A DNA stretch of 61,304 nucleotides from Pseudohongiella sp. (GCA_013204155.1 JABMOK010000122.1:1-61304), one strand, 5' to 3'; counted from the stretch's first letter, positions 9,222 through 18,477 are shown. The notes: generated by a model from the sequence alone, not told the origin. Program-made: numbers and translations.

Positions 9222-10180
9222 GCCGAGATCAACGGGCCACTCCGCGGAATAGTCGCTCTGTCAGTCCAGGGTCCGCTTCAAGACTGGCTCAAGTGCACCG
9301 CGATATTGCCCTGTCCAGCTTACGCCGCATGCTCAGTACCCCGGGCTCGAGCTTGATGACCACTTTTGTCATCGCCGTGTCGCTATTACTGCCTGCCCTG
9401 TTGTTCGGACTGAACAGCAATCTGAACGCCGTGCTGAGAGAATTTCAGGATAATGCGCGAATCACCCTATACCTTGAGGAAGGGGTCACTAATAGCAGGG
9501 GTCTTGAAGTAAGTGAGAGCTTACTTACTGGGACAGACATAAGCACCGCCGTGTATATTTCAGCGGATCAAGCCTTAAGCGATTTCAGCGCGGCCGTCGG
9601 GCTTGAAAACTTGACTCAAGAGTTGACGACAAACCCCCTGCCCGCGGCAATTGTGCTGACACCCAACAATGCGGCTCCAGCGGCCGTTGCGGCGTTAGCA
9701 GAACGCCTGCAAGCCATTCCCGAAGTATCTCTGATACAGGTTGATAGCGTCTGGTTACAGCGATTAGAGGCTATTTCCAGCCTCATAGATGTCATCGGGC
9801 GGGCGCTAATGGCGATTGTGGTGCTGGGCCTGTTTTTTATCGTAGGAAACACGATAAAGCTCGCCATTGAGAACCGCAAAGATGAGATTCGCGTAATCAA
9901 GCTGGTTGGGGGCACGGATATTTTTATTGCACGCCCGTTTCTTTACACCGGGCTGTATTTCGGGCTCGCCGGAGGCATGCTCGCCTGCCTCCTCCAAGCC
10001 ATTGTCTTAATTGCGTTTAATTTTAGCCTTCGCGAGTTGATACAGCTCTATGAAAGTAGTTTTGAACTACGTGGCTTCGACATCGGCAATGCTCTGCTGC
10101 TAATTTTGCTCGGTGCGGCTATCGGCTGGACGGCCGCGCTACTCGCCAGTTTGCGCCATATTCGAGCAATAAACCCCTGA
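9218..10180 (+). CDS. ftsX: Cell division protein FtsX
   Basis: FtsX is the membrane subunit of FtsEX. ATG at 9218 overlaps the ftsE stop (ATGA) and is preferred over ATG 9188, which would lie deep inside ftsE. A basic cytoplasmic N-terminus precedes TM1 (TTFVIAVSLLLPALLFGL). A periplasmic domain with the typical ARITLYLEEGV opening follows, then three more TM segments near the C-terminus (RALMAIVVLGLFFIVGNT; LYFGLAGGMLACLLQAIVLI; LLLILLGAAIGWTAALLA). IENRKDEIRVIKLVGGTDIFIARPF is the conserved cytoplasmic coupling loop. Confidence 0.94.
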   Translation: MSRDQRATPRNSRSVSPGSASRLAQVHRDIALSSLRRMLSTPGSSLMTTFVIAVSLLLPALLFGLNSNLNAVLREFQDNARITLYLEEGVTNSRGLEVSESLLTGTDISTAVYISADQALSDFSAAVGLENLTQELTTNPLPAAIVLTPNNAAPAAVAALAERLQAIPEVSLIQVDSVWLQRLEAISSLIDVIGRALMAIVVLGLFFIVGNTIKLAIENRKDEIRVIKLVGGTDIFIARPFLYTGLYFGLAGGMLACLLQAIVLIAFNFSLRELIQLYESSFELRGFDIGNALLLILLGAAIGWTAALLASLRHIRAINP

Positions 10181-10337
10181 TTCGCACAAAAAATTGCCTT
10201 GCAGACGTTGAAAATTCGACAATCGACCCAATATTTGCCGTGGATCAATAGCTTTTGAGATCAAAGCTGAGATAATTGTCCGCAGGCTTGACCGCTTGCG
10301 GCCATAATTTAAAAGCTTCCAACCAGCCACTAACAAA

Positions 10338-10367
10338 TTGGCGAACAGGAAGCTTGAATGCTAAAAT
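10338..10367 (+). promoter_or_regulatory. Candidate sigma-70 promoter of rpoH
   Basis: TTGGCG at 10338-10343 and TAAAAT at 10362-10367 are separated by 18 bases. Transcription would start near 10374 and leave a leader of about 38 bases before the rpoH ATG. It was found by eye; other promoters in the 231-base gap are possible. Confidence 0.4.
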
Positions 10368-10411
10368 GCGGTCTATTAATGGGATACTCAGGAAAAAGTG
10401 GATTATTACAG

Positions 10412-11272
10412 ATGAGCACACGTAAAAGTTTACAAGCTTTCGACCCCACCACGCCGGGTCGTGATTTAACTGCTTACATGGCAACAGTTAACAGCATCGC
10501 TGTGCTGACGCCTGAGTTAGAGTTAGAACTTGCTAAGCAGTATTACTATGACGATAACGTCGATGCGGCCCGCCAATTGGTAATGGCCCATCTGCGCTTT
10601 GTTGTGCACATGGCTAAAACTTATTCCGGTTACGGGCTTTCCCAAGCGGATCTAATTCAGGAAGGAAACGTTGGCTTGATGAAAGCGGTCAAACGCTTTA
10701 ATCCCGAAGTCGGGGTTCGTCTGGTTTCCTTTGCGGTGCATTGGATCAAAGCGGAAATGCATGAGTACATATTACGCAATTGGCGAATCGTTAAGATCGC
10801 TACTACAAAAGCGCAACGCAAGCTGTTCTTTAACCTGCGTAGTTCCAAAAAACGACTGGGCTGGCTGAACAACGAAGAAGCCGAAGCTATGGCGCAGGAT
10901 CTTGGCGTTGACGCCAAGGTTGTTCGGCAGATGGAAGGTCGTATGAGTTCCTATGACACAGCCTTCGATGCCGACAATGACAGCGATGATGAAACGGCTT
11001 ACAGAGCACCCGCCTACTATCTTGAAGACCAGGGTTCGGATCTTGCGAGCAAGTTTGAAGAAAGCGAGTGGGAAGATGTCAAAAACAACAGCTTGCATCT
11101 TGCGATGGCTGATCTGGATGACCGCAGCAAAGATATTTTAACCAGCCGCTGGCTGAGCGACACTAAAGCAACGCTGCACGAACTAGCAGACAAATACGGG
11201 ATATCTGCAGAAAGAGTACGGCAGCTTGAAAAAAATGCCATGAACAAGATCAAAGTGAAGATGGAAGCTTAA
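10412..11272 (+). CDS. rpoH: RNA polymerase sigma-32 (heat shock) factor
   Basis: RpoH directs RNA polymerase to heat-shock promoters. ATG at 10412 gives 286 residues, close to the Pseudomonas protein; an in-frame ATG at 10379 is possible. Region 2 includes [64 protein letters not shown] written here as one conserved stretch near residues 55-125. The RpoH-specific box QRKLFFNLR follows, and the region 4.2 helix-turn-helix is [23 protein letters not shown]. The position after ftsX is the conserved gammaproteobacterial one. Confidence 0.95.
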   Translation: MSTRKSLQAFDPTTPGRDLTAYMATVNSIAVLTPELELELAKQYYYDDNVDAARQLVMAHLRFVVHMAKTYSGYGLSQADLIQEGNVGLMKAVKRFNPEVGVRLVSFAVHWIKAEMHEYILRNWRIVKIATTKAQRKLFFNLRSSKKRLGWLNNEEAEAMAQDLGVDAKVVRQMEGRMSSYDTAFDADNDSDDETAYRAPAYYLEDQGSDLASKFEESEWEDVKNNSLHLAMADLDDRSKDILTSRWLSDTKATLHELADKYGISAERVRQLEKNAMNKIKVKMEA

Positions 11273-11287
11273 TTACTGCTTCAGGAT

Positions 11288-11316
11288 AAGCCGCGATAAG
11301 CTCGCGGCTTTTTTTT
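11288..11316 (+). terminator. Rho-independent terminator after rpoH
   Basis: A perfect 9-bp stem (AAGCCGCGA with TCGCGGCTT), a 5-base loop and an eight-T tract begin 16 bases after the rpoH stop. Confidence 0.9.
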
Positions 11317-11389
11317 GCCTTCAATTTATTATTCTAAAACAGCGCGGAAACCTTGAATCCCATTACCGTCCCATCCACAATGTGCCGCT

Positions 11390-11773
11390 ATGACTAAACT
11401 CTTTATAATGCTCGCCGGCATCAATGGCTTCGTGGCTGTATCGCTCGGAGCATTTGCGGCTCATATTCTTAGGGACAGGCTCAGCCCTGAATTACTGAAT
11501 ACTTTTCAAACCGGCGTCCAGTATCACATGTACCATACTCTGGCATTGTTCGGCATTGGCTTGCTGGCAGTAAACTACCCAACTTCCACCCTGCTCAAAT
11601 ACAGCGGATATTTGTTCTTACTCGGTATAATCTTATTTTCCGGCAGCCTGTACGTGCTGAGTATTAGTGGAATAAAGTGGCTGGGGGCAATAACGCCTGT
11701 CGGCGGCATTTGCTTTCTGGCGGCATGGGCTGGTTTGTTCTGGTTTGCCGCAAACCAACAGTTTGGCAATTAG
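11390..11773 (+). CDS. DUF423 / YgdD-type inner membrane protein
   Basis: This 127-residue protein has four predicted membrane spans. It starts MTKLFIMLAGINGFVAVSLGAFAAH, the typical DUF423 opening, and contains FQTGVQYHMYHTLALFGIGLL. The family is widespread in proteobacteria and Gram-positives; no biochemical role is established. It is followed after 54 bases by thiS, but whether they share a transcript is unclear. Confidence 0.88.
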   Translation: MTKLFIMLAGINGFVAVSLGAFAAHILRDRLSPELLNTFQTGVQYHMYHTLALFGIGLLAVNYPTSTLLKYSGYLFLLGIILFSGSLYVLSISGIKWLGAITPVGGICFLAAWAGLFWFAANQQFGN

Positions 11774-11827
11774 TACAAATCAAAGATTTGCTCTCTATTC
11801 AGGACACTACACCAGGTAAAACAGCTA

Positions 11828-12028
11828 ATGAATATTGTAGTAAATGGCAAGCCACAAGCGCTGGAGGCTCAAACAAACTTGCAACAGCTGCTGGAAAATC
11901 TACAGCTCGGCCAGGGACGTATCGCCATTGAGCTCAATGGCGAGATCGTGCCCCGAAGTTTGTTCCAGCAAACCATTCTTCAAAATGATGACTCACTCGA
12001 AATCGTACAAGCCATTGGCGGCGGATAA
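11828..12028 (+). CDS. thiS: Sulfur carrier protein ThiS
   Basis: ThiS carries the thiocarboxylate sulfur for the thiazole ring of thiamine. The 66-residue protein has the beta-grasp pattern (MNIVVNGKPQAL ... IAIELNGEIVPRS) and ends in the required Gly-Gly (AIGGG), which is adenylated and thiolated. It lies 15 bases before thiG, its functional partner, so the two are probably co-transcribed. Confidence 0.95.
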   Translation: MNIVVNGKPQALEAQTNLQQLLENLQLGQGRIAIELNGEIVPRSLFQQTILQNDDSLEIVQAIGGG

Positions 12029-12043
12029 ATCCGTAGGAAAAAA

Positions 12044-12835
12044 ATGAATCAGCAGGCGCAGGAAAAATTAACCATAGCAGGAATAGATTATCAATCGCGA
12101 TTGATAATCGGCAGTGGCAAGTATAAAGATTTTCAACAAAACCTGGCGGCACTGGAGGCCAGTGGTGCTGAGATAATCACCGTGGCCATACGTCGAGTAA
12201 ACATGGGCCAGAACAGTGATGAACCGAATTTGCTTGAGGTTATTTCCCCTGACAAGTACACCCTGTTACCCAACACCGCCGGCTGCTATAACGCCGATGA
12301 TGCCGTTCGTACCTGTCGCATGGCCAGAGAATTACTGGAAGGTCACAAGTTAGTGAAACTGGAAGTTCTGGGCGATCAAAAAACCTTGTACCCCAATGTC
12401 ACCGAAACATTGCTAGCGGCCGAGACTCTGGTGAAAGATGGATTCGATGTGATGGTATATACCAGCGATGATCCGTTAATCGCGAAACGACTGGAAGAAA
12501 TTGGCTGTGTGGCAGTTATGCCTCTGGGCGCGCCTATCGGCTCAGGATTGGGAATTAGAAATCCACATAATATTCGCCTTATTTTGGAAAATGCCAAAGT
12601 CCCGATCATCGTTGATGCCGGTGTTGGTACGGCATCTGATGCCAGTATTGCCATGGAATTGGGATGTGATGGGGTGCTGATGAACACCGCAATCGCTGAA
12701 GCAAAAAATCCCCTACTGATGGCCTCGGCCATGAAAAAGGCCGTACAGTCCGGTCGTGAAGCCTTCCTCGCCGGCCGGATGCCGAGGCGCTTATACGCCA
12801 GTGCCTCTTCACCTATTGATGGTACTTTCTTTTAA
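12044..12835 (+). CDS. thiG: Thiazole synthase ThiG
   Basis: ThiG condenses deoxyxylulose phosphate, a glycine imine and the ThiS thiocarboxylate to form the thiamine thiazole phosphate. It is a TIM barrel of 263 residues. Conserved stretches are [59 protein letters not shown] (Schiff-base Lys) and [14 protein letters not shown]. It directly follows thiS. The glycine oxidase or ThiH that makes the imine is not nearby. Confidence 0.96.
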   Translation: MNQQAQEKLTIAGIDYQSRLIIGSGKYKDFQQNLAALEASGAEIITVAIRRVNMGQNSDEPNLLEVISPDKYTLLPNTAGCYNADDAVRTCRMARELLEGHKLVKLEVLGDQKTLYPNVTETLLAAETLVKDGFDVMVYTSDDPLIAKRLEEIGCVAVMPLGAPIGSGLGIRNPHNIRLILENAKVPIIVDAGVGTASDASIAMELGCDGVLMNTAIAEAKNPLLMASAMKKAVQSGREAFLAGRMPRRLYASASSPIDGTFF

Positions 12836-12865
12836 TTAACTAACTCCATATGCCATGCTACCACT

Positions 12866-13561
12866 GTGCCAAACGAAACTAACTCCGACCATAAAAGATC
12901 GATCCGCAGCTATGTCATTCGCTCCGGACGCCTGACCGATTCACAGCGCAATGCGCTTGATACACATCGGCAACAATACCTTATTGATTTCCAGCCTCAA
13001 ATCATTCAACTCGATAGCGTATTCCAGAACAGCGCCAGACTCATTGTTGAAATTGGTTTTGGCATGGGAGATTCCTTGCTTGAAATGGCGAAAATGGACC
13101 CTGATTCCAATTTTATTGGTATCGAGGTGCATCAACCCGGCGTTGGAAAACTGCTGCATGGTATCGCCGAGCAAGAGCTTACTAATCTTAAGATAGTTTC
13201 CTATGACGCCAAAGAAGTTTTCCAATTTTGCTTTGAAAATGAATCTATCGACAAAGTGCAGATTTTCTTCCCGGATCCCTGGCCAAAAAAGCGTCACCAT
13301 AAACGCAGGCTGGTGCAAACCGAATTTATGGAACAGTTGCTTGGGAAACTTAAACCTGGGGCTGACATTCATCTAGCTACAGATTGGCAAGCCTATGCGG
13401 AGCACATGATGGACGTGATGCAAGCAATTCCCCGGCTGAGCAATGTAAATGGCGCCAATAATTATTGGGCTGATCCCGACAGGCCGGGCACAAAATTTGA
13501 AAAGAGAGGGCAACGCCTGGGTCACGGGGTTTGGGATTTACAGTTCAGGAAAGATAAATAG
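12866..13561 (+). CDS. trmB: tRNA (guanine-46-N7)-methyltransferase TrmB
   Basis: TrmB makes m7G46 in the tRNA variable loop. The 231-residue sequence shows RSYVIRSGRLTDSQ, LIVEIGFGMGDSLLEMA (SAM site), NFIGIEVHQPGVG, the family signature IFFPDPWPKKRHHKRRLVQ and DIHLATDWQAYAEHM. The start is GTG at 12866; no in-frame ATG is available nearby and the ribosome site is weak. Location after thiSG is a common gammaproteobacterial arrangement. Confidence 0.95.
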   Translation: MPNETNSDHKRSIRSYVIRSGRLTDSQRNALDTHRQQYLIDFQPQIIQLDSVFQNSARLIVEIGFGMGDSLLEMAKMDPDSNFIGIEVHQPGVGKLLHGIAEQELTNLKIVSYDAKEVFQFCFENESIDKVQIFFPDPWPKKRHHKRRLVQTEFMEQLLGKLKPGADIHLATDWQAYAEHMMDVMQAIPRLSNVNGANNYWADPDRPGTKFEKRGQRLGHGVWDLQFRKDK

Positions 13562-13687
13562 ACTGCCTGAGGCTATCACTGAGCTTGGTGAGACGACTGC
13601 TAGTAGAGAGTGCAGAAACGGGAATAAGAATGAGAACGAGAGGGAATTCTATCGACTGGCGCCTGATAATGGCTGCTAGATTTCTAA

Positions 13688-13785
13688 CTTCGAATAGTTC
13701 ACTGTTTGCTGGCAGAGGGTTCTGGCAGAGGGTTCTCTTCGAATAGTTCACTGTTTGCTTGCAGAGGGTTCTGGCAGAGGGTTCT
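13688..13785. repeat. 49-bp tandem duplication
   Basis: Two adjacent copies (13688-13736 and 13737-13785) differ at one base. Each copy contains the 13-mer GGCAGAGGGTTCT (or its TGCAGAGGG variant) twice. The duplication fills most of the gap between the convergent trmB and ygjP-like genes and ends 2 bases from the ygjP-like stop codon. Confidence 0.88.
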
Positions 13786-13787
13786 TT

Positions 13788-14516
13788 TTAAAACCAAAAT
13801 CGGTGCTCGTGCTGTTTTAGCCAATCTATATAATGATCGCAGCCAGAGCATACCGCTTCCACCTGATTCCAGAACCGCTTCGAGTGATCCATATGCAAGA
13901 GATGGCAAACTTCATGGGTAATCATATAATCGATTATGCTGTAAGGCGCCAACATGATTAACCAGTTGTATTGAAGTACTCCGGTTGAGGTGCAATGTCC
14001 CCACTTGGATTTGGTCTTCCTGAGCTTGATCTCGGTAATTTTGTGCTCAACGCCCAGATGCCGCGCCAAACCTCTGGCTCTCGGCAGGATATACTCGCTG
14101 GCCTTATCAATCAGAAAATCCTCTACCTGAACTCTCGCCTTGGCGGCCGTCAGTTTATGCCCCTGAATCACAAATTCGTCACCATTTACTAAAATTCTTT
14201 GTTTTCTGCCTTCCTTGAAAACAATCGTTCGCTCTCTGGCGCGATAAAAAATCTTGGCGCCTTGCTCTATGCGAAGTATTTCCTTGTCGCGCAAGGATTC
14301 CTCGTAAAGCCGCCCCTCTATCCAACCTTGATTAGCGCTGATAAATGCTTCCACCTGCACTTTAGTAGTGCGCAGCGGGCAACGTACCACTACCTTCTTG
14401 TGGGAGATGTAGATAGCCAAGGTTTTGCGCTTGCTTCTCATTACCTCGCAGATGAAGGCCCGCGGCGCTGGCTTGCTTTTGCCAAAATTCAGGGGTAGTA
14501 CTTTTGCCTTGCTCAT
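13788..14516 (-). CDS. YgjP-like metallopeptidase-fold protein (M48/DUF45)
   Basis: The 242-residue protein contains the zinc-site motif MITHEVCHLLHMDHSKRFW (HExxH followed by a third His) near residue 205. Upstream it has the family features KWGHCTSTGVLQYNW and a beta-rich N-terminal half. YgjP-family members are small cytoplasmic zinc proteins of uncertain physiological role; a nucleotide-phosphatase activity has been reported for E. coli YgjP. It is convergent with trmB and followed upstream by a methyltransferase gene on the same strand. Confidence 0.88.
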   Translation of the reverse strand: MSKAKVLPLNFGKSKPAPRAFICEVMRSKRKTLAIYISHKKVVVRCPLRTTKVQVEAFISANQGWIEGRLYEESLRDKEILRIEQGAKIFYRARERTIVFKEGRKQRILVNGDEFVIQGHKLTAAKARVQVEDFLIDKASEYILPRARGLARHLGVEHKITEIKLRKTKSKWGHCTSTGVLQYNWLIMLAPYSIIDYMITHEVCHLLHMDHSKRFWNQVEAVCSGCDHYIDWLKQHEHRFWF

Positions 14517-14529
14517 AGTTTTAAATTAC

Positions 14530-15078
14530 TCATGTCAATCCGGGTCTTCTAGCGATCAAACTCGCGACGGCTCTTCTCGGGCTCGTCATTTCTCCTTCAA
14601 AATCCTGCAATATTTCCCAATCACCGAAAGCCTTACGAAGCTCCGCCGGCTGTAATAGAAAATCAGGATTGCCAGGCCTGCCAAATTCTCTTTGTTTAAC
14701 TGTAAAGGTCTCGTAGATAATCAAGCCCCCAGGTCGAATGGCCTGTTTGATCGAATTTAGGAGTGGCCGATGCAGATAATTAAACACCATTACGGCATCA
14801 AATAGCCTGCCTTGCAGCGGCTGACTTCCTGCTTCTTCGAAATCCACCCGCCAACACTCGCCTTTCAGCCCATTGCCTCGCAATTTTTCGGAGATTGACT
14901 GAATTGCAACCTCGTTACTATCTGCAAATATGACAAATACATTATGCCTGGCTAAAAATAAACCATTTCGGCCATTCCCACAGGCCAGGTCCAGCACTTC
15001 AGGGTCATGCCCCAGGCCTTTTATCAGCGCAAGATTCGATACCAGACATTGAGCCGCTGCGCTGTTTGAATGTGACAT
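14530..15078 (-). CDS. Class I SAM-dependent methyltransferase (TehB-like)
   Basis: The protein has 182 residues with the Rossmann-type SAM motif VLDLACGNGRNGLFLAR, then FADSNEVAI, and FDAVMVFNYLHRPLL (motif IV). GGLIIYETFTV is post-motif. It resembles the small TehB/Tam-like group that methylates small molecules or oxyanions; the substrate is not determined. It lies 13 bases upstream of the ygjP-like gene on the same strand and is divergent from cmoA. Confidence 0.82.
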   Translation of the reverse strand: MSHSNSAAAQCLVSNLALIKGLGHDPEVLDLACGNGRNGLFLARHNVFVIFADSNEVAIQSISEKLRGNGLKGECWRVDFEEAGSQPLQGRLFDAVMVFNYLHRPLLNSIKQAIRPGGLIIYETFTVKQREFGRPGNPDFLLQPAELRKAFGDWEILQDFEGEMTSPRRAVASLIARRPGLT

Positions 15079-15192
15079 GATTTACCGGATAATACACACC
15101 TAGAATCTAGGAAAGTAGTTTAAACTAGCACGCGAGACAAGCTACAAATTATTACACTTAAAATGCCTAATCAAACGTTCCCCACAAGCTGA

Positions 15193-15933
15193 ATGACTAA
15201 ATCCGGATCAAACAAGGACCGCCTCTTTGCAGAGAAAATGCTGCCCGGTGATTTTGTATTTGATGATCAGGTGGCCAATGTCTTCGACGATATGATAAAT
15301 CGCTCGGTGCCGGGCTACAGCACCATAATTGCCATGATCGGGGTGCTGGCCGAACGGTACTGTCAGGAGCAATCAAAAATATATGATCTGGGCTGTAGCC
15401 TGGGGGCCGCGACTATGGCGGCTGCGGACCGGGTGAGTTGTGCCGACTATTCAGTAGTAGCCGTAGATAACTCTGCCGCCATGATACAAAGACTGGAAAC
15501 CAGACTCGCCACGTTGCCGGCTATCTCCAGTCACATTCAATGTCGCTGCGAAGACTTGTTGGACAGCGAAATTTCTGATGCCTCGGTAGTGGTACTCAAT
15601 TTTACCTTACAGTTTGTTCCGCTGGCAGAAAGGGCTAGCCTACTGGAAAAGATCTTTCAGGGAATGAAGCCGGGGGGTGTATTGATCATATCCGAGAAAA
15701 TCGTCTTCCCGGATGAAAAGCTTGATAAGCTGTTTATCGAGATGTATCACAGCTTTAAGGAAAACATGGGGTATAGCAAACTGGAGATTAGCCAGAAACG
15801 TGCCGCGCTGGAAAACGTCTTGTTGCCCGAATCTATTGCCGCTCATCGTCAGCGACTAAAACAGATTGGTTTTCATTCTTTCGATGTGTGGTTTCAGTGT
15901 TTTAATTTCGCATCAATGCTGGCGTTCAAATAG
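15193..15933 (+). CDS. cmoA: Carboxy-S-adenosyl-L-methionine synthase CmoA
   Basis: CmoA uses prephenate to convert SAM into carboxy-SAM, the donor for cmo5U34 in tRNA wobble positions. Recognisable parts are FDDQVANVFDDMINRSVPGY, IYDLGCSLGAATMAA, VAVDNSAAMIQR and VVVLNFTLQFVPLAER. The 246-residue length is normal. cmoB starts 9 bases after its stop, so the two enzymes of this pathway form an operon. Confidence 0.96.
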   Translation: MTKSGSNKDRLFAEKMLPGDFVFDDQVANVFDDMINRSVPGYSTIIAMIGVLAERYCQEQSKIYDLGCSLGAATMAAADRVSCADYSVVAVDNSAAMIQRLETRLATLPAISSHIQCRCEDLLDSEISDASVVVLNFTLQFVPLAERASLLEKIFQGMKPGGVLIISEKIVFPDEKLDKLFIEMYHSFKENMGYSKLEISQKRAALENVLLPESIAAHRQRLKQIGFHSFDVWFQCFNFASMLAFK

Positions 15934-15942
15934 AGTTCGAGT

Positions 15943-16917
15943 GTGGATTTAAAGCCTCTACAATCGCTTATCAAAAACTCTCCTCAGAAGCGCCCTTCTC
16001 TGGATGCTTTACTGCCCTTTCTGCAACAGGCCTATCTTGATCAAATAAAAACCGGCGACTTCCCTCAATGGCGTCAGCGACTGGCCGCCTTGCCGCAAAT
16101 CAGCACCGACTCAATCTCGCTGGGGGCAAAAGTCTGCATAGGCAGCCCCGATGATTGCGCTGCAGCAACTCTGGAGTCCTTACGACAGCGGCTGCTGGAA
16201 TTCATTCCCTGGCGTAAGGGTCCTTTCAGCCTGTTTGGTATTGACATGGATACCGAATGGCAATCAAACCTGAAGTGGGATCGTCTGCAGCACAGAATTT
16301 CACCGCTTACGCAGAGGAAGGTATTGGATGTAGGTTGCGGCAATGGCTACTACGGCTTTCGTATGCTCGAGTCCGACGCAGACCTGGTACTAGGGATTGA
16401 TCCTCATATAGCCTATGTGGCGCAATTCTGGTTACTTAAGCACTTTGCACCAACTCTGCCATTATTCGTTTTACCCCTATCGCTGGAACAACTACCCACG
16501 CCGCTCAACTATTTCGACACAGCTTTTTCGATGGGCGTTATTTATCACCGCCGCTCTCCTATCGATCATCTGCTGGAACTAAAAAACTGCCTTCGACCCG
16601 GCGGCGAGTTAGTACTGGAATCAATCTATGTCGACGGCAAGGAAGGCTATTGCCTTATGCCCGAGAAGAAATATGCCCGCATGAATAATGTTTGGTTTGT
16701 GCCAAGTATAAAAACTCTGATGCAGTGGCTTTTACGTTGCGGGTTTACTGACCTAAAAGTGATTGATGAGTCTGTAACCACTCTTGATGAGCAGAGAAAG
16801 ACCCAATGGATGCCCTATGAATCTCTTGCTGACGCCTTGGACTCTACTAACCAGGAATTAACCATAGAAGGGCTGCCAGCGCCGAAACGAGTAGTAATAA
16901 CTGCGACTCGCGCTTGA
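15943..16917 (+). CDS. cmoB: tRNA U34 carboxymethyltransferase CmoB
   Basis: CmoB transfers the carboxymethyl group from carboxy-SAM to ho5U34 of tRNA. The 324-residue protein shows GPFSLFGIDMDTEWQSNLKWDR, KVLDVGCGNGYYGFRML and FDTAFSMGVIYHRRSPIDHL, followed by KYARMNNVWFVPS. The start is GTG at 15943. It is the second gene of cmoAB. Confidence 0.96.
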   Translation: MDLKPLQSLIKNSPQKRPSLDALLPFLQQAYLDQIKTGDFPQWRQRLAALPQISTDSISLGAKVCIGSPDDCAAATLESLRQRLLEFIPWRKGPFSLFGIDMDTEWQSNLKWDRLQHRISPLTQRKVLDVGCGNGYYGFRMLESDADLVLGIDPHIAYVAQFWLLKHFAPTLPLFVLPLSLEQLPTPLNYFDTAFSMGVIYHRRSPIDHLLELKNCLRPGGELVLESIYVDGKEGYCLMPEKKYARMNNVWFVPSIKTLMQWLLRCGFTDLKVIDESVTTLDEQRKTQWMPYESLADALDSTNQELTIEGLPAPKRVVITATRA

Positions 16918-16948
16918 TATTTATTTTAGTTTGGATCATCAGATAACA

Positions 16949-16979
16949 GAGTAAAAGGGGTCAAGACATGCTTTTACTC
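16949..16979. repeat. 9-bp inverted repeat, candidate REP-like hairpin
   Basis: GAGTAAAAG (16949-16957) pairs perfectly with CTTTTACTC (16971-16979) across a 13-base loop containing GGGTCAAGAC. A related GGGTCAGC occurs at about 17130. There is no T-tract, so it is unlikely to be a terminator. It lies between cmoB and the REP-type transposase. Confidence 0.45.
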
Positions 16980-17172
16980 ACGCAGCAAAAAGATGAATTC
17001 ATTGCAATCGCAGTGACACATTCCTGATTTTTCGACGCGTTTTCCCGCTTGAAACAAATTCCAGCACTTCAATCCCAATGTTGTTGACGCGCCCCTCTAA
17101 TTACGTTAACTATAGGCTATGGTCCGTATAGGGTCAGCTCTAATTCTATTTATAATCGATGGGAGTACATCA

Positions 17173-18141
17173 ATGGCCAGACCCTTACGCATAGAATATC
17201 CGGATGCGCTCTACCACGTATCCAACTATGGCTTGGATAAGCAACGAGTTTTCCCTTCTGCTAAATACTACGAAGCTTTTTTGGAGGGCTTGAGTGAAAC
17301 TTGTTCACGACTCAATGTCGAGGTCCATGCCTACTGTTTACTGCGAGACGAGTATCATTTGGTGATAAAAACACCCGAGGCGAATTTAAGTCGCTTTATG
17401 CGTCAGATCGATGGCCTGTATACACAGCAGTATCAAAAGATGAAGCGGATAGAAGGATCGCTATTCCGGGGTCGTTATAAGGCGGTGCTGGTGCAGGCCG
17501 AAAAATACCTGCTTCCCCTTTCTTGTCATATTCACTCCAAGGTAAAGGCGGTAGAGCTTAATTCTTATCCCTGGTCGAGCTATCCCCTTTTTACGCGCAA
17601 GGCTAAACCCCCAATTTGGTTCAATCGAGACGACACGCTCAAGCAATTACGCGCCACCGCCGCGAATCGCCCGGCGGCCTACAAGAAGGCTGTCGCCGCG
17701 GGCACAGATCCCGAACTTGCTCATTTCTATGGCAAAAAGAATTTGTCTTCGGTAATGGGAGACGAGAAATTTCGAAAGGCTGCTCAGAAGCAAAAATCCG
17801 CTACGGCAACAAGAGGGGTCTCCAGAGGCGCCAACGCAAAATGGAGACCTTCTTGCAAACAAATCATCTCGGCGGTTGCTAAGCAGTTTAAGGTTTCCGA
17901 ATCCAGCATCTATAAAGCAGCAAGAGGTCCGGGCTCGAAGAATGTTCCACGTTGGGTCGCCATGTACCTTTGTCAGGAACTCTCCGCCGTCACTCTTCAA
18001 GCCATCGCCAAGCTTTTCAAGCTTAAGCGCTATGGCACTGTCTCAACTACCGTTGGAAAACTGAAGAAAGAGTTTGCAGAAGATCCGAAATTGCGTGCCG
18101 CCACGGAAGCGCTGGCGAAGAAGCTGAGCAAAGGAAAATAG
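17173..18141 (+). CDS. REP-associated (RAYT/Y1) transposase-like protein with C-terminal HTH
   Basis: ATG at 17173 gives MARPLRIEYPDALYHVSNYG, the standard opening of these proteins. Y1-transposase landmarks follow: the Tyr in QIDGLYTQQYQK, SLFRGRYKAVLV, YLLPLSCHIH and SYPWSSYPLF. The usual HUH metal motif (N-H-x-H-L-L) reads RDEYHLVIKT here, so the first His is Glu. This casts doubt on full nuclease activity. The last 100 residues contain two helix-turn-helix-like stretches (ISAVAKQFKVSESSIYKAARG and LQAIAKLFKLKRYGTVSTTVGKL), similar to a DnaA C-terminal fold. It is a single-copy domesticated-type element without visible terminal repeats. Confidence 0.82.
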   Translation: MARPLRIEYPDALYHVSNYGLDKQRVFPSAKYYEAFLEGLSETCSRLNVEVHAYCLLRDEYHLVIKTPEANLSRFMRQIDGLYTQQYQKMKRIEGSLFRGRYKAVLVQAEKYLLPLSCHIHSKVKAVELNSYPWSSYPLFTRKAKPPIWFNRDDTLKQLRATAANRPAAYKKAVAAGTDPELAHFYGKKNLSSVMGDEKFRKAAQKQKSATATRGVSRGANAKWRPSCKQIISAVAKQFKVSESSIYKAARGPGSKNVPRWVAMYLCQELSAVTLQAIAKLFKLKRYGTVSTTVGKLKKEFAEDPKLRAATEALAKKLSKGK

Positions 18142-18220
18142 CGATCACTGGAGACAAACAAGCCGTCTGCGTTTGAGGCCCCTGCAGAGATTGTAGACTC
18201 GGCCCTCTCCCATTCAGACG

Positions 18221-18257
18221 AAAAAGCCGGCATTCCCGCTGCGGGAATTCCGGCTTT
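18221..18257. terminator. Bidirectional terminator between the transposase and rpmG
   Basis: AAAAAGCCGG at 18221-18230 pairs with CCGGCTTTTT at 18250-18259, with an inner TTCCCGC/GCGGGAA stem. A-tract and T-tract flank the stem, so it can serve both the plus-strand transposase and the minus-strand rpmBG operon. Confidence 0.88.
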
Positions 18258-18293
18258 TTATTCCTCGAACCCAAGCAGGCTCGGATACAGAAT

Positions 18294-18449
18294 CTACTTG
18301 ATTTTAGCTTCTTTATAAATCACATGCTTGCGAACTACTGGATCAAATTTCTTTATCTCCATCTTATCCGGCATGGTTTTTTTGTTTTTATCAGTGGTGT
18401 AGAAGTGCCCTGTCTTGGCACTTGAAACTAGCCTTATTAAATCTCTCAT
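18294..18449 (-). CDS. rpmG: 50S ribosomal protein L33
   Basis: The start at 18449 gives the standard 51-residue L33 ([20 protein letters not shown] ... [17 protein letters not shown]). The zinc-binding Cys pairs of the alternative L33 form are absent, so this is the C-minus type. It follows rpmB by 28 bases in the conserved rpmB-rpmG operon. Confidence 0.96.
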   Translation of the reverse strand: MRDLIRLVSSAKTGHFYTTDKNKKTMPDKMEIKKFDPVVRKHVIYKEAKIK

Positions 18450-18477
18450 AATCGTTGCCTGCCTCTGCGGTATGCGC

